DNA from: Alligator mississippiensis
Taxonomy: Eukaryota > Chordata > Crocodylia > Alligatoridae
NCBI RefSeq assembly: GCF_030867095.1
Contig: NC_081824.1
Location: 166,850,933-166,914,932, forward strand
Direction of reading: 5' to 3'
DNA: 64,000 bases
Each line of letters opens with the position of its first letter. The first letter of the stretch is position 1. Positions 47,418 through 60,430 of this stretch are shown piece after piece. The notes under the pieces are model-generated. The model did not search any database. It was not told where the DNA came from and saw only the letters and a list, made by a program, of their open reading frames with translations. The position numbers and the translations under genes are program-made.

Positions 47418-47470
47418 TGTCAAGTCACTTAACCTGTTGGACAAACTGAGAATTTATCCCCACTTCGGAA
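47418..47470 (+). repeat. MIR-like SINE core fragment
   Basis: GTCAAGTCACTTAACCTGTT followed by GGACAAACTGAGAATTTATC resembles the MIR core. Confidence 0.35.
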
Positions 47471-47674
47471 ATAGCTGTGATTCAGCAGATAGTCTAGCCA
47501 CAGAAGGAATACAGGAATACAATGGATATTGTAAAAAAAGAAAAATCATGAGACCTGGATTTTTCTGATAATGCCATACCACTGAAAAACTGGCAGCATC
47601 TATTGGAATGTAGATCAATGTGAAGAAATCAGTGACAAGTTGGGGTTGCAGAAAAGTTTAAATGTGAAGACTGC

Positions 47675-48610
47675 AAACAAAGATGCTGAAAAAAAACATT
47701 AGTAATGATGGGGAACAAGCACCAATCATACCACAGTTCAGCTTGCTGTTTACTGCGGTTGATAAGATCTACAGCACTCTGGAGAAGTCCCTAAGGACTG
47801 AAAGAGGGCCAACGTTGTGCCCATCCACAAGAAGGACAGGAGTGAGGACCCAGGTAACTATAGGCCAGTCAGCCTAACTTCCATCCTAGGGAAAATGCTA
47901 GAAATGTTCATCAAGGAGTCTATCTGCAATAAGCATGCAGAAGGTAGGATTCTGAATGACAGCCAGCATGGCTTCGTCATGGCAGGTCTTGCCTTACCAA
48001 CCTTATCTCCTTCTATGACCAGATAACTCACTACCTGGACACGAGAGAGCAGGTTGACATTGTATACCTAGACTTCCAAAAGGCATTTGGTCTAGTATCC
48101 CACAATGTCCTTGTGAGAAAATTGGAGGAGTGTGTGCTTAACTCCAAGACAGTTGAGTGGATGAGAAACTGGCTGCAGGATAGGACCCAGAGAGAGTTGT
48201 AGTGAACAGATCTGTGTCATCCTGGCGAGAAGTGGGCAGTGGAGTCCCGCAGGGGTCGGTACTCGGTCCAGTACTTTTGAACATCTTTATTAAGGATTTG
48301 GATGTGGGGTGAAGAGCTCACTGGCCAAGTTCATGGATGACACCAAGTTATGGGGAAACATGGTCATGCTTGAAGATAAGCTACAGTTACAGGCCAGGCT
48401 AGCTAGTCGAGCAGATCAGAACCTGATGAAGTTCAATGTTGAGAAGTGTAAAGTGCTCCACCTCAGGACGAGCAGCCCCCAACACACCTACAGGCTTGGT
48501 GGCACCAAACTGACTAGCACCACGAATGAAAGGGAAATGGGGGAAATAATAGACCACAGTATGAATATGATCCAGCAGTGCGATGCCTAGCCTTTGGCAC
48601 ATGCATACCT
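47675..48610 (+). mobile_element. CR1 LINE reverse-transcriptase fragment
   Basis: RT motifs in order: NYRPVSLTSILGKMLE, SQHGFV, YLDFQKAFGLVSH (first catalytic Asp kept, the D of KAFD is G), [20 protein letters not shown], and FMDDTKLWG at 48330 with both Asp of the catalytic pair. Several frameshifts and a stop after AGGATAGGACCCAGAGAGAG. Truncated at both ends: no 3' tail. Confidence 0.85.
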
Positions 48611-48777
48611 AATGAGGGTCTACACACTGTTAGGACACTAGTGGAACAGAACTCTAGTACCGAACCACATGACTGAAAATGTAGATATAAGTAGAGTTAC
48701 AGGAGGAAGTCTTCTGCAGCACAGGACAGACTTTGCTGAGAAGCAGCTGTGGCCCAACACACCAGGTTGGTGTGATG

Positions 48778-49108
48778 CGGTGGTGTTCAACCTATTCCTC
48801 ACATGGGTTGGATGAGTGGGTTGGGGCCAGTCCTCAGGCTGGATCAGTCCCTGTGAGCCAGCATTAGGCCCTGCACCACCTCCTGAAGAGCATCTCTCTC
48901 CACCTGTCCCTGGGTCCCCAGATTGGGCCCTCTACATGTGACGCCAGTGTGCTATCTGGACTGCATGGCTCCCCAAAGGCCCAGAAATTTGGTTGTTGCT
49001 ACCACTCCACTGCTGACAATTTTTCAGACCCCTGGGGAATCCTGAGGGGCAGATGGCATGGCTCCTTGGACTGGATTTGGTCCACAGGCTGGGGTTGGAG
49101 CACCTCTG
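48778..49108. mobile_element. hAT-like element, family shared with 23371
   Basis: The ends CGGTGGTGTTCAACC and GGTTGGAGCACCTCTG are inverted. The interior shares GGCTGGATCAGTCCCT with 23371. Flanks GTGTGATG and GTGAAAGA match only partly. Non-coding. Confidence 0.6.
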
Positions 49109-49434
49109 GTGAAAGAAGAAAAGTAGTTAAAACAGTGCTAATTTTTAAACATGAGTAATCTGACTGAGTTAATGGATTTTCACATGACAGGTAAGTCCAA
49201 CATTAGTCTAAGAGCTATTTGCATGAGATGCACAAGATCACCTGTAGCTCATTTATTCTACAAACAAACCACAGATGCTGAATGAAGAACACAATCCCAG
49301 GAGTACTATATGACTGACACATTTCCTTTTTCTTGTATTGAGACACCAAACAGGTTTAAAATACTAAATATTATTTAGCTAACGTAACAATTAGCAGGTT
49401 CAGTGCATTAAGCAGGCAGAAATTTCTTAATTTG

Positions 49435-49565
49435 CACAATCAATCCATGAGGTTGGTTAATGATGTTATCGCCATTTTTTTCAAATAGGGAAATTAAGTC
49501 AGAAACCATAATGTATCCAAGGAACTAGCATTAGAAGCGAGGGGATTGTGGCTCTCAGTCATCAA
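49435..49565 (-). repeat. MIR-like SINE, antisense
   Basis: CGCCATTTTTTTCAAATAGG, GAAATTAAGTCAGAAACC and ACTAGCATTAGAAGCGAGG follow the reverse MIR layout (CCATTTTACAGATGGGGAAA...). Confidence 0.5.
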
Positions 49566-50492
49566 TTCAGATAACACCTTTTCACAGGTACCCACACTCT
49601 CTTCATGGAGATGGGGAAGGAAGCGATACAAACAAAAATAATAAAAATAAATAAATTGTAAGCTAATTTGACCTGCTAAGAACCTGGGTAAATGGTTTTG
49701 TGCTGAGCTCTATGCTTCTGGGGATAGGTTGTACCGATACCCAAGCTAGCTAGTTTAAAGCTGTCTTGAGTATTTTTTATAAGTTATGTAACAGAAGCAA
49801 CTGAAGAGTAGACATATCTTAACTTTCTCTGAGAGACAGCTGAATCAGCTCCACTGATCTGGCTGCTGTCTGTGGAGGCGAAACAGAAAGGATCAGGCAC
49901 AGCTAGGTGCAACACAAAAAGCTCTATTGTTGAATATGTAACATGTAAGGATTACAGCTAGTTACAGGTTTTCCTGTGGAATCTATTCAAGCCTAGTGTT
50001 ATTCTTGGACCTTTGTGTATATTATATGTTGGAAAACACTGAGGAGGCAATGAACTCCTTGTCAGTCACAGCAGCAAGTCTGATAAAATCATGAGGTTTT
50101 GTCCCCCACTCTGGTGGTTACTGGTATTTTGCACTTCTTTGCATTTTTAGGGTCAGTGAATCGAACCTCAAACCTTTGCATGTAAGCCAGCTGATCCCTC
50201 CCATAACAACATTGCTGACACAGGAGCGGGCCTCTTTGCAAGGGTGAGGCTGGAAGGAAATTCCCTTGCCACTGTGGCAATATCTCAGTATAGTAGCTGG
50301 CACCCTGTTTCTCAGCAGCTGTTGCTCTATTTTGTCTCCAGTTTCATGCTAAAAACATGTTAGCTTTGATCCAGATTTAGTTATATTGGCAACAAAGAAT
50401 TTGCACAAAGCAAATAAGTTTCAGCCTAAAAGTTGAAGCAGTGCTAGGGGTAGTAAAAGTACAAACCCTCTCGACTTTAATGGGAACCACAC
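49566..50492. other. Non-coding stretch
   Basis: No gene seen. (AAAT)n-like sequence at 49632-49656. Confidence 0.45.
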
Positions 50493-51005
50493 CTTGGCTA
50501 AGTACAGAAAGGCAAAAAGCCCAAGACTGAATCGGTTCAATCTTTGCAGGTTAGTCTAAGCTGCATGGATTGAACTGCTAAGCAAGTGAACAGACATTCA
50601 CTTTTGATTCCAGAAATGCAGCCACATGCCTGCAATGGCCCAGACCAGAAGCTGGAGGGTACTATGGCATGCCTCCCTGTTCAGCTGGAGCAGACAGGTT
50701 GGGCTAAGGTCAGCCCGCCCACCCTGCAAGGTGGAGGGTGGGGGTTCAGGGGAGGTGCAAAGCATCCGGGGATGCTGGGGGACTGTGAGTTAACTGATTT
50801 TTAGTTAAATCAGTTTATTGAAATACTCTCAGGTTCCCTTCAGATTCCAGTTAAGTCTGATACTACATCCATCCAGGTCTATCTTAAACCAGTTTTGGCC
50901 ATTTTGAAAGTGATTTATGTGCAGTGAACTTCTGTTCTGTTACAGAGTTGAACCAGTTTCCAATCACTTATACCAGCTTGTGCATGCTTTCTGTCCCTAG
51001 CCCTT
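50493..51005 (-). mobile_element. TIR DNA element, unnamed family, copy 2
   Basis: The reverse complement runs CAAGGGCTAGGGACAGAAAG, then AACTGGTTCAACTCTGTAAC, AACAGAAGTTCACTGCACAT, and CTAACCTGCAAAGATTGAAC, matching in order the element at 35114. It is shorter because much of the GC-rich interior is absent. Confidence 0.65.
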
Positions 51006-51043
51006 GAGAGCAAAATGAGTCAGTAGCCACAGATAAATACACT

Positions 51044-52121
51044 GTGGGCACTTGTACACAAGATGAAAATTGGCCGTTTTTGTGGTTTAATTGCATCACA
51101 CTGTACATGCGCAGGGTTTTTTTATGATTTAAATGAGTTTGCTATGTTGCAAATTAACCACATCCGCATGTAGTTTAGTTTGCAACATAGCTATTTTTTA
51201 ATGTTGCGGCCTTTGACAGCTTGGCAGAAGCAGTGAGGGGCTCAATCTTTTTCATTTTCTTTTTTTTTTTTCCCATAGAGCCTGTCTACATCTGCCAATG
51301 GATTAAGTGGCTCCTGGGCTGTGGGGGGCCCCAGTCTTTCCTTCCATGGTGGTGGCACCCTCTGAGGCCACTCATGTGGGCTACTAGCAGGTGGGTGCTG
51401 CCCCAGCTCGGGCTCAGGAAACAGTTGCATTAGACGGGGTGCTGAATCAGGTTGGATCAACCTGGGGCAGCACCTGCCCACTAGCCGCCTGTCTGGGTGG
51501 CCCTGGAGGGTGCCACCACTGTAGAGAGAAGGTCTGGGGCCCTCTACAGCTCAGGGCCCGCCAGCAGCTCACCCCCCGGCCATGGAAGAGGTGGACAGAG
51601 TCCTCAGGAAAAAAAAAAGGATCAAGCTGTTCACCACTTTTTATTTTTATTTTTTTCCTTTCAGCACAGCCTGCCTATGCAAACTGCTGCTGGGCCATGC
51701 AAGGGGAAAAAATAGAGAAGGGCCTGATCCTTTTTATTTTTCTCCGCGGAGCCTGCCTGCCTCTCCCATGGCTGAAAGGTGCAGTTTCCAGCAGGTCCTG
51801 AGCTGTGGGCGGCCCCAGACCCTTCCTTCATGGTGGCATTACCCACCTGCTAGTAGCCCACCCAGATGGCCCTGGGGGGTGCCACCACCACACAGGGAAG
51901 GACCAGGGCCCCCTGCAGCTATGGGGCCACTCAGCCCACTGGCAGCTTGTCCTTCGGCCATGGGAGAAATGGGCAGGCTCCACCGTGGGGTGGGGATCAG
52001 GCTTCTCACCATAACAGTAATGGAAACCCCTAAATTGAAACAGTGGGTTTTTAATCATCGCAATTAAAAGCCCACCACTTCATTTAGAGGACTAAACCCC
52101 CATCTCGTGTGCAAGTGGCCT
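51044..52121. mobile_element. TIR foldback element, about 1.08 kb
   Basis: The ends TGGGCACTTGTACACAAGATG (start at 51046) and CATCTCGTGTGCAAGTGGCC are inverted. The GC-rich interior contains the same roughly 80-bp unit in alternating orientation: about 51325-51407, inverted 51463-51543, again 51807-51850, inverted 51863-51912. ORFs here (51391-51801, 51582-52067) arise from this repeat and A/T tracts and are not genes. Confidence 0.65.
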
Positions 52122-52759
52122 ATGAAAGGAAACCTGTCCTACAAACCATTTCAGGTAGTAAGGGCAAAGGAGAAATATTAAGATTCTCTGTTAAATACTG
52201 CATACATGTGGCTCAAGTAAATACTCTACTTGATACACAGTGAAAATACAGAGGCATACAAAGCCATTATTGTTTTCAATAGGTTCTAAGTTGAGCTAAG
52301 CTTTATACAACCAAGTTGCATCTGCCCCTAGCCCTATGATCTTATGTGGAGTATGGTTTGTTTGGACCTGATTTTGGCAGCAGTCCTGCAAAGATTTTCT
52401 CATAGACTTGACTTTAAACATGTAAATAATCCATTGAAGTGAAGTCAAGTTATAGACATACGTAAAAAATTGGCAAGATCGGGACTTTTACTGCATTGTA
52501 CCAACAGAAATGTATTCCTGCACTTCTGTACACAGCTTTCTGTTGTGGCTGCCTTGTACAGAAAAAAATTACTTGGGGTCATATTACACTTTACTACAGG
52601 CAAGAAGCAGCACACCGTTACACTACCCCTAAAGCAGCCAGAGGGAGACCGTTTAAATCAGCGCCATGCTGTCTGACCATGGGTTGGCCTTTTAAGGGAA
52701 CCCTCACACTTAACTATTGCAATCAGCAGGGATCCAGGTGTTCTGTCTGCCATGGAAAA

Positions 52760-52822
52760 ACATGGATTTTCTCTTTTAAAACATGGATTTTCTCTTTTAA
52801 ACCATGGGTTTCCCCTTGCAGG
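52760..52822 (+). repeat. 21-bp tandem repeat
   Basis: Two perfect copies of ACATGGATTTTCTCTTTTAA (plus one A) at 52760-52780 and 52781-52801, then a diverged third. Confidence 0.85.
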
Positions 52823-53945
52823 CTGGCAAAATTCCAGTCTGCAAGCGGCTGCTTGGGGCTGGGGCGAGCAGGACACAGGGTGCACTTTGTGTATGTATGC
52901 ACATACGCCCACGTGCATGTGGCAGCCAGACAGTGATGGAAAGCAGCTCTTGCAGCTCCCTCCAGATAAGTCGGGGGTGGGGGGCGGTGCAGGGAGGCAC
53001 AGGGGACACATGGCAATACATAAGGGAGGCAGGAGGAGCATGTGCCCCCCCCAGATTTCTGAGCCCATAGAGGGGTGTGGGGCTGCAGGCAGGCCAGGCC
53101 AGCTCCAGGAAGGCAGCAGTGTAGAAGGGAGTGCTGTGCTGCTTATCCAACAGCAGCAACGGGTGCAACTCCGCACCGCTGCCGTGCCTCACCTTGGTGG
53201 CCATGGCAGCACAGCATTCCCTCCCATGCCATGTCCCTCCCACTGGGCTGTGGAGGCAGCTCCTGCCCAAAGCTGGTCTGACCCAGCTGTAGTCCTGCAC
53301 CTCACTGTGAGTGCAGTCTGGGAGGGCATGTGCCCCCCACCTCAATCCCCCATGTATCACCTGTGCCTCCCCGCTCCTCCACTCAGGGATGATGCGTAGG
53401 GAGTGCACGTAGGTGCATGCGCACCCCCTGAGCGTGGCAGTGCACCCCCTGCAATAAGGCACCGCTGACACTGTTGCTCACCACCTGCCCCCATCGCCGA
53501 CGGTGCCAGCAGCAGCTGCAGGATCTCCCCCGCTTACCACCACCATGTTCCTGCTGCTGCCACTGCTGTGCCCCCCCCCCCCCAGCCACCAGGGGCACAC
53601 GCCATTCATGCCTCCACTCATCACCTGTGCCCCCCGATGCATCGTCTGTGCCTATACCCTCCCTTTCCCACACACCCACCTTCTTCCTCATACATTGGAG
53701 GACTGGGGGTGGAGGGCAGCAAGTTGGAAGTGAAGGGCACCAGCAGGGATGGGGGGACTGTGGATCAGGAGTGAGAGGCACTGGCAGTGTCAGGGGGCTG
53801 TGGAGTGAGAGGCAACAGCTTGGCCAGGGGCAGAGCACTGGCATATCAGGGCTGCTCACTGTCACAAAGCGGTGGGGGGTGGGACAGCCACTGCTGGACC
53901 TATGTCCTGGTGAGTGAAGGGGCAGGAGCAGCTCTGATTTTCCAT
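52823..53945. repeat. GC-rich, low-complexity block
   Basis: Long overlapping ORFs on both strands (for example 52752-53399 +, 52797-53471 -, 53383-53865 -) reflect high GC and runs such as C at 53571-53584. No protein domain is recognisable and frames disagree. Probably one or more old DNA elements; ends not found. Confidence 0.4.
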
Positions 53946-55924
53946 GTTAAAAAAATAAAAGCGCCAAAATATGTAGGTATTTAGAATGTATTTTATGATA
54001 ATGATTGAGACACTGATAGGCTTCCAAATTGCTTTAAAACTGTACATATATCAATAAAACATTGTGTTCAACTGATGCCTATATAAAGAGTGATGTTTCA
54101 TTTTAAGGATGAGAGATGGAAGAAGCAGAAAAGCTTCTGATGGAGTTGCTGGGCTAAAAGATGGGTCCTAGTTAGAGGAAAAGGTAGAGGAAGGTTATCT
54201 GCTGTGTAGGCAGTCCCCAACTTGAGGCTGATGGGACCAAGTTTACCAGTATTGGTACTGAGCTGTTTGGGTTCAAACAAGAAATGTATCCCTCCAAAAA
54301 AGAACAAAGTACCGCTTCTTATGGGAGTGTCATTGATGCACTGATTGGTAGATTGGTCCATTGGTTGATGGGATGGTGGAGAAACTGAAGCTGGGAAAGG
54401 GTCTGATACTGCTTTTGATGTTATAAATGTGTATATACACACAGTCTTTGTCTGTCTTTTGGTTTCCTGGCTGCTTCAAAGAGAGAGCATTCTCCTGCTG
54501 GGTCTATTCCAAACACCGAGTTTGTTTCAAGAATGTTAGCATAGCTACTCTGCCTGGCACCGCATGGCAGGATGGAGCCTGCACTCCATGTATTCCTTAC
54601 CCGCTATTGCCAGCACCCAGCCACCTGACTGGGACCAGATGACATAAAGGCTTTGTAAAGCTTATTTCTGTGTGTGTGTGTGTGTGCACGTGCGTGCGTG
54701 CATGTTGTGGGGGAGGAGGAGATACCTAGTGTAGGAGACTGAAGGAGCACCTTCTACCATTGTTACCATACTACCTGAGCTACAACATAGCCCTAAAAGT
54801 CAAGTTATGAACAAATGCATGTAAGAATAGATATGGAGGCATGATAACTGTATTGCTATGAAGTGTTTTTTTAAAATTATGAATGCAAATACAGTCATGA
54901 CTGCCTAAGAAATCTTCAGTTGCAAATTTCAGATCTACACAATTTCAGAGGAGGATTATGTGGCAGAGTTCTGGAAACCTGCTGTCTACTGCAGCTCCCA
55001 GATATTAACACAAGCTGCAGACTAAACATTTGTACCCTGTTTGCGCTGCCAGCTGACAAATGAAGGTAATTGATGGGCAGTTATAAGGTGGAAGAGTCTG
55101 GAAACTTGCATGCCTTGTCATCTGAAATGCATAGCGCTGACACCAGAATATTGGTTTAACTACATTAGTCTTGCTGAGTAATCTAGTATAGTTTTGTATT
55201 ATATATTAGCTTTTACATATTATTTCTTTCCCATTTCCTTTGTACAAAATTATCCTGCTGAACAATTTGCTGGTAGCGAAGTACACAAAAAAAATATCAC
55301 TGATTCCAACCCTACCAGTGAGATGGCAACAGGATTAGACACTTGTCAGCTTTTATGAATTTAGGTGTCAGTTCCCCATTTTTTATAATGATTCTTCTAG
55401 CTGATGATTATGGAAATCTTCAGTAAAGTTAAAATCAATAGCATCTGCTTCACTGCCTGGCTATTCTTACTGGGAAATTGCTAGTACTAGCATAATAAGC
55501 TTTCCAAAAACACTTGTAAAGAGATGAGACAGGAAAAGAAAAAAGTATAGGGCTAAATTTGGTTTACTTGACTTGTGCATTGTTCTGCTAAAGCCAACAA
55601 AACTATTCATGTAAAGAAAACAGATGTATTCTTTGAGCTGGAAACTTAATCATAGAATATCCTGTACATTCCTACTCCTATAACCCTGGGCTTCCCTTCC
55701 ATTATGGATTCAGAAAGAGCACCCCACATTCCGTATGTTTCCAGGGTCAGGTGCTCATTGAGCATTCATTTGGAGAGTACAGTCTCTTAGATTGGCTGGT
55801 CTCTAATAAGTGAGGATTTTTCAGGCAAGACAGTATTGTTGTGATCATCTATTGTGGCCTTCTGCATAACAAAACCTTCCAAATCTTATCTAGTAACTCC
55901 TGCACAGAGCCCAATAACTCTTCA
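53946..55924. other. Non-coding stretch with (TG)n
   Basis: No gene. A TG/CG microsatellite at 54669-54705. Confidence 0.5.
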
Positions 55925-56120
55925 CTGAACCAGGCCATATCTTGTAAGAAGACATCCAACTGCAATTTATGCAGTGTGGGTGATGGGTAATTTACCACAT
56001 TCCTTGGTAAGCTTCCCCATCATTTAATTGCCCTCAATGTTAAAAATGATGCTTTATTTTCAGTTTGAACTTTGCTGACTTCCAACTTCAATCCATTGGA
56101 TTTTGTTAAGTTTTTATCAG
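55925..56120 (-). mobile_element. Antisense CR1/L3-type LINE 3' UTR fragment
   Basis: GTAATTTACCACATTCCTTG, CATCATTTAATTGCCCTCAA, TGTTAAAAATGATGCTTTAT and TTTGCTGACTTCCAACTTCA follow the same antisense LINE terminus as 3870. Confidence 0.5.
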
Positions 56121-58525
56121 TTTAATTTAAGAGAGCTTTAGCATCAAATATTTTTGAGAGCTGCTCCCATTTTGGGGGGGGGGGAGGGGGGGAGGGAGGG
56201 AGGAGAGGAATAGGGCTTAGGGTAAGGAGCAAAGGACTGGGAGTCTAGCAAGCTTTCCAAAGGGCAATGAACCAGATTTAATTAATTTTATTTTATCACA
56301 TCTTGTGAGAACCTTTCCAAGACTAAACCAACAGGAATTTCCTACAGATCAATTCATGGTTTACATATTAACATTCCCTCTCTTGCTCAGCCTTTTTCAT
56401 TTGACTTGAATTGTCTGGTTTAATTCAGGAAAGTACTTAAGCATTTGCTAAATCCCCTTGACTTCCACTCTTGAAATGCTCTCCTGAATAAGGATGCCTT
56501 CCTGAACTGGGGCCTAAATGTATGTATAACTAAGAATTCTGGCAGAGTCCATTTTCCTTTCACAAAGAAGGCTTTGCTTACATTTCCACAGCTATAACAT
56601 ATCAGTAAAATCAACTATATGGTACAGCATTAATTCCTGAGTCCTCAAGCCCTGGACAGTAGGGAGCTCTCTCTTGACATCTCTTGTTTAATGTAGTAGA
56701 GAACAGCAGCCTAGAGCTGCACTGGTGTTCCAACTAGACAGAGACCCCACAAGAGAAGGAGCTTTCTGCTAGCATCTGTTGGAAACTGAGTGACTGGGCC
56801 AACTTGCCTTTAAATTGCAATTAATATTTTATGTAGATTAAATAATTGATATTATACCCACTGGGCAATGAATGAACAAAAGAACTACATCCAATTTGCC
56901 TGCCATTGAGGGGTCACTGTGATCTGGAGTGGTTGGTTGGAGAACAGAGCCTCAGGCAAGGCAAACAGAACGAGAAAGAAAGGGGCTTCTTCCAGGGATG
57001 TCTCCCAGGCATCAAGGACTCTTGTGGAAGGAGGAGAACAGAGTCCTCTGGGATTTAGCCCTCAATACTGAGACAGTGCAGAGGCAGAGAAGCTGAAACA
57101 ACACAGAGGTAGCTGAGTTGGTGCAGAGTCAGCTTTGAGGCAACTTTACCTATGTGAGGTTGTTCTCGCCGAGACCATGGAGAGCAGCCACCTCACAGGG
57201 ATCCTGGTGAGGACAGAAGAGCTGCTCAACAGCAGAGCTGCAATTCCTTCAGCTGGAAGAGGTGGGACAACATTTGGAGCAGTACAGCACTTACGAAGGA
57301 TCTACCTAAATTTGGGACTCTTCCAACTTTGGCCAGCACATGGTGAGTGGGTATATCACAGAGAAGAGGAAAGAGAGATGAGCCCAGTGCTGGAATGCAT
57401 GGTCGCATTAGGCACTACCAATCATGAGAAGTCTTGGGTTGAGGCTGTGGCCAAGACACTCTGGGGCCCTCACCTCGTGCAGCTGATTTATTAATCACGA
57501 GCTTTATCAAGTTAATTTTGTGTCCTACTTCCTCCCTACCCCCATACCCCACCTCAATATAGTTCTCTGTTTTAAATCCTTGTTCTCCATGCTTGTGAAT
57601 GGGAAAATATTGCTCATTGAGGGCACTCAGACGATGTAATTTAATTTTCCAGCTTTCTGGGTGGAAGCTCAAGCTGACGTTGTTTGTATTTTGTTCAGAA
57701 GGCAGCCCTAGGAAATTGGACCAGACCATTTTTACTGACAACAGCACCTGGCAGAAAGGCTGCACCAGTATCAGTTTTACTCTACCTGGAACCAGTTATT
57801 GGGCAAAGATTTGCAGTAACAGATGCTTTTGCATTTCAGATCTGTAAATGAGCACTTGAGTTAAAATGAAGCCTTTTAAGTTCAAACATCACAGAAAATA
57901 AAGTGACAGCTGCAATGTCAGATAAGGTCAAAGGTGTTATATACAACGTGTCTCTGTGTTTTGACTATAGAAGGCTAGACTTTTTACAAATAGATTCAGA
58001 TGTTTACCACTTCTTACTATAAATCTTATATCTTGATTACATACCAGTTTAGAAAATGAAAGTTATTCAAGGAAATAGTGCATACCTCATAAATTATTCC
58101 AGGAAACATTATATATTGTATACTTAACCAATAAAGACAGAGTGTCACTTTGGCTGGACAAAATTGAAAATAGAAAACGTTTGCCTGAAATAGCCTCTGT
58201 TCTTTTGTTTCTATTGAAGTCTCCTATTTGAATGAAAGCTCCACCTTTCCTGACCAATTTAATTTTTTCTTCCTGTGCTTTTTTAGTCATCAGTCTGCTG
58301 TTTTCATTGACTTACTCTTCTTTGAAGAATAGGACTGGTAAAAATCCACCTTGCTTGTCTATAATTCTATGGCAGGCCCAATATAACTGAGGCATTACAT
58401 TTTTTTTCTTGTATAGACTATGAAAGTGGAAAACATTAATTTAAGAGGAAGAAGTCTTTAAAATACTATTTTGGTGCAGCCAGCACTGGACAAATCATAA
58501 CTATAATGCCCAATAGCAATATGTT
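56121..58525. other. Non-coding stretch
   Basis: No gene recognised. G-rich run at 56173-56210 (GGGGGGGGGGAGGGGGGGAG). Confidence 0.45.
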
Positions 58526-58535
58526 AGAGAGAGAG

Positions 58536-58588
<53 letters not shown>
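58526..58588 (+). repeat. (GA)n(GT)n compound microsatellite
   Basis: About seven GA units run directly into about 25 GT units ending at 58588. Confidence 0.97.
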
Positions 58589-58592
<4 letters not shown>

Positions 58593-59844
58593 GGCCTGCC
58601 CTTCAGTTCTACAGTTCTGGTGACAGAATGAGCCATGAAAGTAAAGTTGACTAAAACCAGTTTATGAGAAAATGACAATCTATGTTGGGAACTTTTATCT
58701 GTTTATTCTTATTTCCTGACTTGTTTTGTGTCCTTCCACCTACCTGCTGTTCTGTGACAACAGCAAGTTTCAGCAGTATTTACAAGCATCCTCCGTGAGA
58801 CTTAACATTTGTTTTCTGAAAAGAAAAACAAAAGTAAGACATTTTTAAATCCCCCAAATTAACACTTTTAAATAGAAAGTACACATTAAAGCCCAGGAGT
58901 TGCTGGTGAGTGGAATCTGTGACTAGCTAATATCTATTTTTAACCTGTTTCAAAGCACTAACTATTTTTCAGTACTGACATCAGTACTAAATTGTAGCAC
59001 AACTCACTGAGGGTTCTTATTTACAAAATAATGACTGCATCCTTGGTACTGTAAGTACTGAGGCCAAAGGCCAACATGTTCAGAGCAAATAAACTCTCCA
59101 CTTCAATTGGCTAATTTTGCCTCTCCCCATCCCCTCCCCCCCCCCCCATCTCAAGTATATTCATTCTTTTAAATCCATTTTTTTTGGCAGGATGTTGTTT
59201 TCAGCTTCTGTATCAAGCTTAATTTTGACAGGGTAATACTAGCAACCCTCAGTGTTCAAAAATTGGGAGTGAGGCCCAAGAAAATTGAGATAAGCCTACA
59301 GATCATTAGGTTTTAAAGAAAAAAAAGTTACACATTTTATTTGCCCTTTGGTTCTTGAGCCTTCAGAGTCCATATTTGAGCTTTTCTGTGGAATCAGATA
59401 TAGTAGTAATATACCTTTTTATTTTTAATGAAAGCTGGCATTCTAATGATTCTAATAGTTACAGTTTTAAGTAAATCTCTAAATATTGGAAGATCTGAAA
59501 TACAAGTCATCAGAATTGAAAACTAGTGGGCGTTTCAATTCCATTCAAAGTTTCTTCCAACCACTTGTTTTCTCAATGACCTAAAAAACTATTACTATAA
59601 TAGTATAGTACAACTAGGTTTTCACTTATAGAAATTTCTGGAATAGCACTTACATATGCACTTACATAGACATCATTCCTATATGTATGTACCATTCTTA
59701 TGATCATTTGTTGTACATATTCGCACAATGGGGTTTTTTTTAACTTTTCTATATGGAGGACATATATTTCTAGGATAGTTAATGCTTCATCTCTTACCAT
59801 TCAGCATCTGTCTTGATTTGCTATTCTCTTGTTCTAACTTTAAA

Positions 59845-60430
59845 ATATACCATACTTACCTGAATCCAAGACAAAGGCTGTTTTCTCCATTCAACATGGG
59901 AGGAAAAAAGCCGTTCGTCTTAGATTTGAGTACAAGGCAGTAGGAGGAAGGCAGCTGTGGCTCCTTCTCCACCCCCCACCACAATTCAGAGTTGATGCCA
60001 CAGCCACTGCCCTGCCCCCCCACTGCTGTCTTTGCCCCACACTGCCCTGCCCCCTGCACCACCCCCCTGCTACCTCTCTGCTTCATGCCACCTCTTCTCT
60101 ACCTTCTTCCCCTCTGCTACTTACCCTACATTGTGCCTCTGGGTCTGGCTTCCAGCTATACTCTGGCCTGAGGCACAGAGCACGCACTTGCTGCACCCCC
60201 CACCCAGCCACACAATAGTTGTTGCAATAGTGGCAGCTCCAGCCCTAGCTCTGGAGTGGGAGGCAGGAGAGCAAAGTGGCAGGAGCGGGCAAGATTGGGA
60301 GGCACAGGAGGGGGCAGGTAGCAGGGGAGGCAAGAAGTGGGGGGCCAGGTATCAAGGGGTCAAGTGGTAGGGGGAACAGGCAAGGGGCAACAGGGCAAGA
60401 GGTAGGTGTCAGCCTGCTTGACTTCCCTGC
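59845..60430. repeat. Repeat-like segment with GC-rich core
   Basis: CATACTTACCTGAATCCAAG followed by TTCGTCTTAGATTTGAGTAC looks like the inner hairpin end of a DNA element. The core (59960-60400) is C-rich then G-rich. ORFs are composition artefacts. Confidence 0.3.

Noticed and set aside
48330..48341. Intact CR1 catalytic pair FMDD as a sign of an active LINE
   Set aside because: The copy is truncated at both ends, has frameshifts and stops, and lacks the 3' tail needed for mobilisation.
51391..52067. ORFs of 136-161 codons
   Set aside because: They lie inside the foldback element and derive from its repeated units and A/T tracts.
52752..53865. Long overlapping ORFs on both strands (up to 224 codons)
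   Set aside because: GC-rich low-complexity sequence opens several frames at once; peptides are Pro/Gly/Cys/His-rich with no domain.
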